DNA of 64,000 nt from Caprella mutica. Taxonomy: Eukaryota; Arthropoda; Malacostraca; Amphipoda; Caprellidae. The stretch lies in NCBI GenBank assembly GCA_947561585.1, contig CANNZV010000266.1:124001-188000 (forward strand), given 5' to 3'. Below, one piece after another: positions 62,820 through 64,000 of this stretch (positions are counted from its first letter, which is position 1; each line of letters opens with the position of its first letter). The position numbers were made by a program, and so were the translations under genes. Under the pieces are notes generated by a model, which worked only from the letters and a program-made list of their open reading frames with translations, made no database searches and had not been told where the DNA came from.

Positions 62820-64000
62820 GTGTAGCAACTAAATTAAGTGTTGATAATAAGAACTACAATCATACCACCGTTTTATTATAAAGATGAGATCAATAGGTAC
62901 ACTCAAAGATACTCAGCTCCACCTCTATCATGGGACATGTGAAGCAGAAGAAATAATGTAAACTTGAAATTTATCAAACATCAGTTATGTTAGACTGCGG
63001 TTTGAACCATATGTAGTCAACGTATTAATGACGCTACTAATCAATTTAATTATTTTATAAACTAATCGATCAATGCAACCATATCAATTTAAATGTTATT
63101 CTACAGCGAATTATTCGATGCGCAGCGAATATTCTCTAACTGTGAAGTATATAGAGTATTGATTATAATTAACTTTGTTTTATTAATTACAGCTCTTACA
63201 TAACCCAAACAGATCACTGTTAATTTATTAGTACCCTCAATTTTGGTTATCTTTTCTCATAATAATAAGATTTGGCGCCATAAAATGTACACGATGCTCT
63301 TGGGAAAAAAGACTATCTGGCACCACCACACGCACAAATTACGCAGATTGATCTTTATTCGTAGGTTATGCTTAATTAATGATAATATTATTGAAATACT
63401 AAAATATTAAAGTGTTTCATAAGATACAAAAAAAAAGAAGATTCAACTAACATTAATCTGCATATATAAAACACCAAGCCATATTATATCATAAACTTGG
63501 TCCATTAGGAGTTGAAAAATTTACTCAACTTTTTTAAATATAATTTTAAATTATAATCCATTGCTCAAAAAGGTACGTATATAAGCAATTCAATACTTCC
63601 TGAAAAAGTTTTAATGAAACATAGAAGACTTAACTATATGCATGTGATGACAAGTAGCAAGATCATTTGCCACTCTTTTTGATATGGTGCGATACTATGA
63701 CTAACACCACAGCATCAGTTATCTCTCTCTAGGAGAGGATTTTTCTCACATTGGAGACAATGCTATCAGCTATATCTTCTACATTGACGTCATACGAATT
63801 CGAACACTGCATATCAATACATTCAGTCAATTGTTAATGAATGTTGATGGAAAATATACACAAACAAAGTTCCCATTCCTCCAATAGTAGTACCCTACTT
63901 TCTGACATCGTTCCATACGTGGACCGACAACTGAGCCCCATGACAAATAAGGCCACAAAAAAATTGTGACGGCAAAAAGAAATGTAAGTTTGTCATTACA
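62820..64000. other. Gene-free AT-rich end of window
   Basis: No supported gene, RNA or repeat. Confidence 0.5.

Overview
The window is AT-rich nuclear DNA from an animal, most likely an invertebrate. The evidence is two spliced, conserved metazoan genes with GT-AG introns, together with dense DNA-transposon debris (hAT-like, Tc1/mariner-like, TTAA-target and other MITE families) and many minisatellites. I cannot name the species. There is no operon structure, CRISPR array, rRNA or convincing tRNA gene.

Layout. 1-2943 (+): the 3' five exons of an Atos/FAM214 homologue; its 5' end lies outside the window. 3-12.2 kb: gene-poor repeats, including nested hAT-like elements whose ends begin TAGGGTTGTGAC, one with a perfect 8-bp target duplication. 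13.2-14.6 kb (-): a secreted, cationic Gly/Pro/Lys repeat protein whose first exon was not found. 15-20 kb: a decayed transposase-like fragment, another TIR element and tandem repeats. 21.3-25.9 kb: an extremely AT-rich tract containing a 370-codon coiled-coil reading frame at 23366-24475. That frame is interrupted only by 15 in-frame TAA/TAG codons, never TGA, and ends in TGA. 27-38 kb: a MITE field and a transposon of about 5 kb. The transposon's inverted arms of about 1 kb are made of three different tandem arrays, and they enclose a decayed PIN/XPG-nuclease-like gene. 39.0-54.5 kb (+): a complete TMEM245 gene of 19 coding exons. One of its introns carries a 4.7-kb 20-bp minisatellite of 235 units, a TA-flanked MITE and a mariner remnant. 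56.7-57.0 kb: a promoter-like patch. 58.2-58.7 kb (-): a small secreted Thr/Asp/Glu-rich protein with a four-cysteine tail. The rest is AT-rich intergenic DNA with a purine-rich minisatellite at 62.4-62.8 kb.

The genes show no sign of a shared pathway. Atos/FAM214 homologues are nuclear, transcription-related proteins, TMEM245 is a multipass membrane protein of the AI-2E transporter-like superfamily, and the two minus-strand genes encode predicted secreted low-complexity proteins.

The most unusual object is the 23.4-24.5 kb frame. It reads as a continuous Gln-rich coiled-coil protein only if UAA and UAG mean Gln and UGA means stop, which is the nuclear code of many ciliates. The surrounding animal genes use the standard code: the Atos homologue ends in TAG. 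A ciliate-derived insertion or an assembly join is therefore suspected. All statements rest on reading the sequence by eye; no database search was run.
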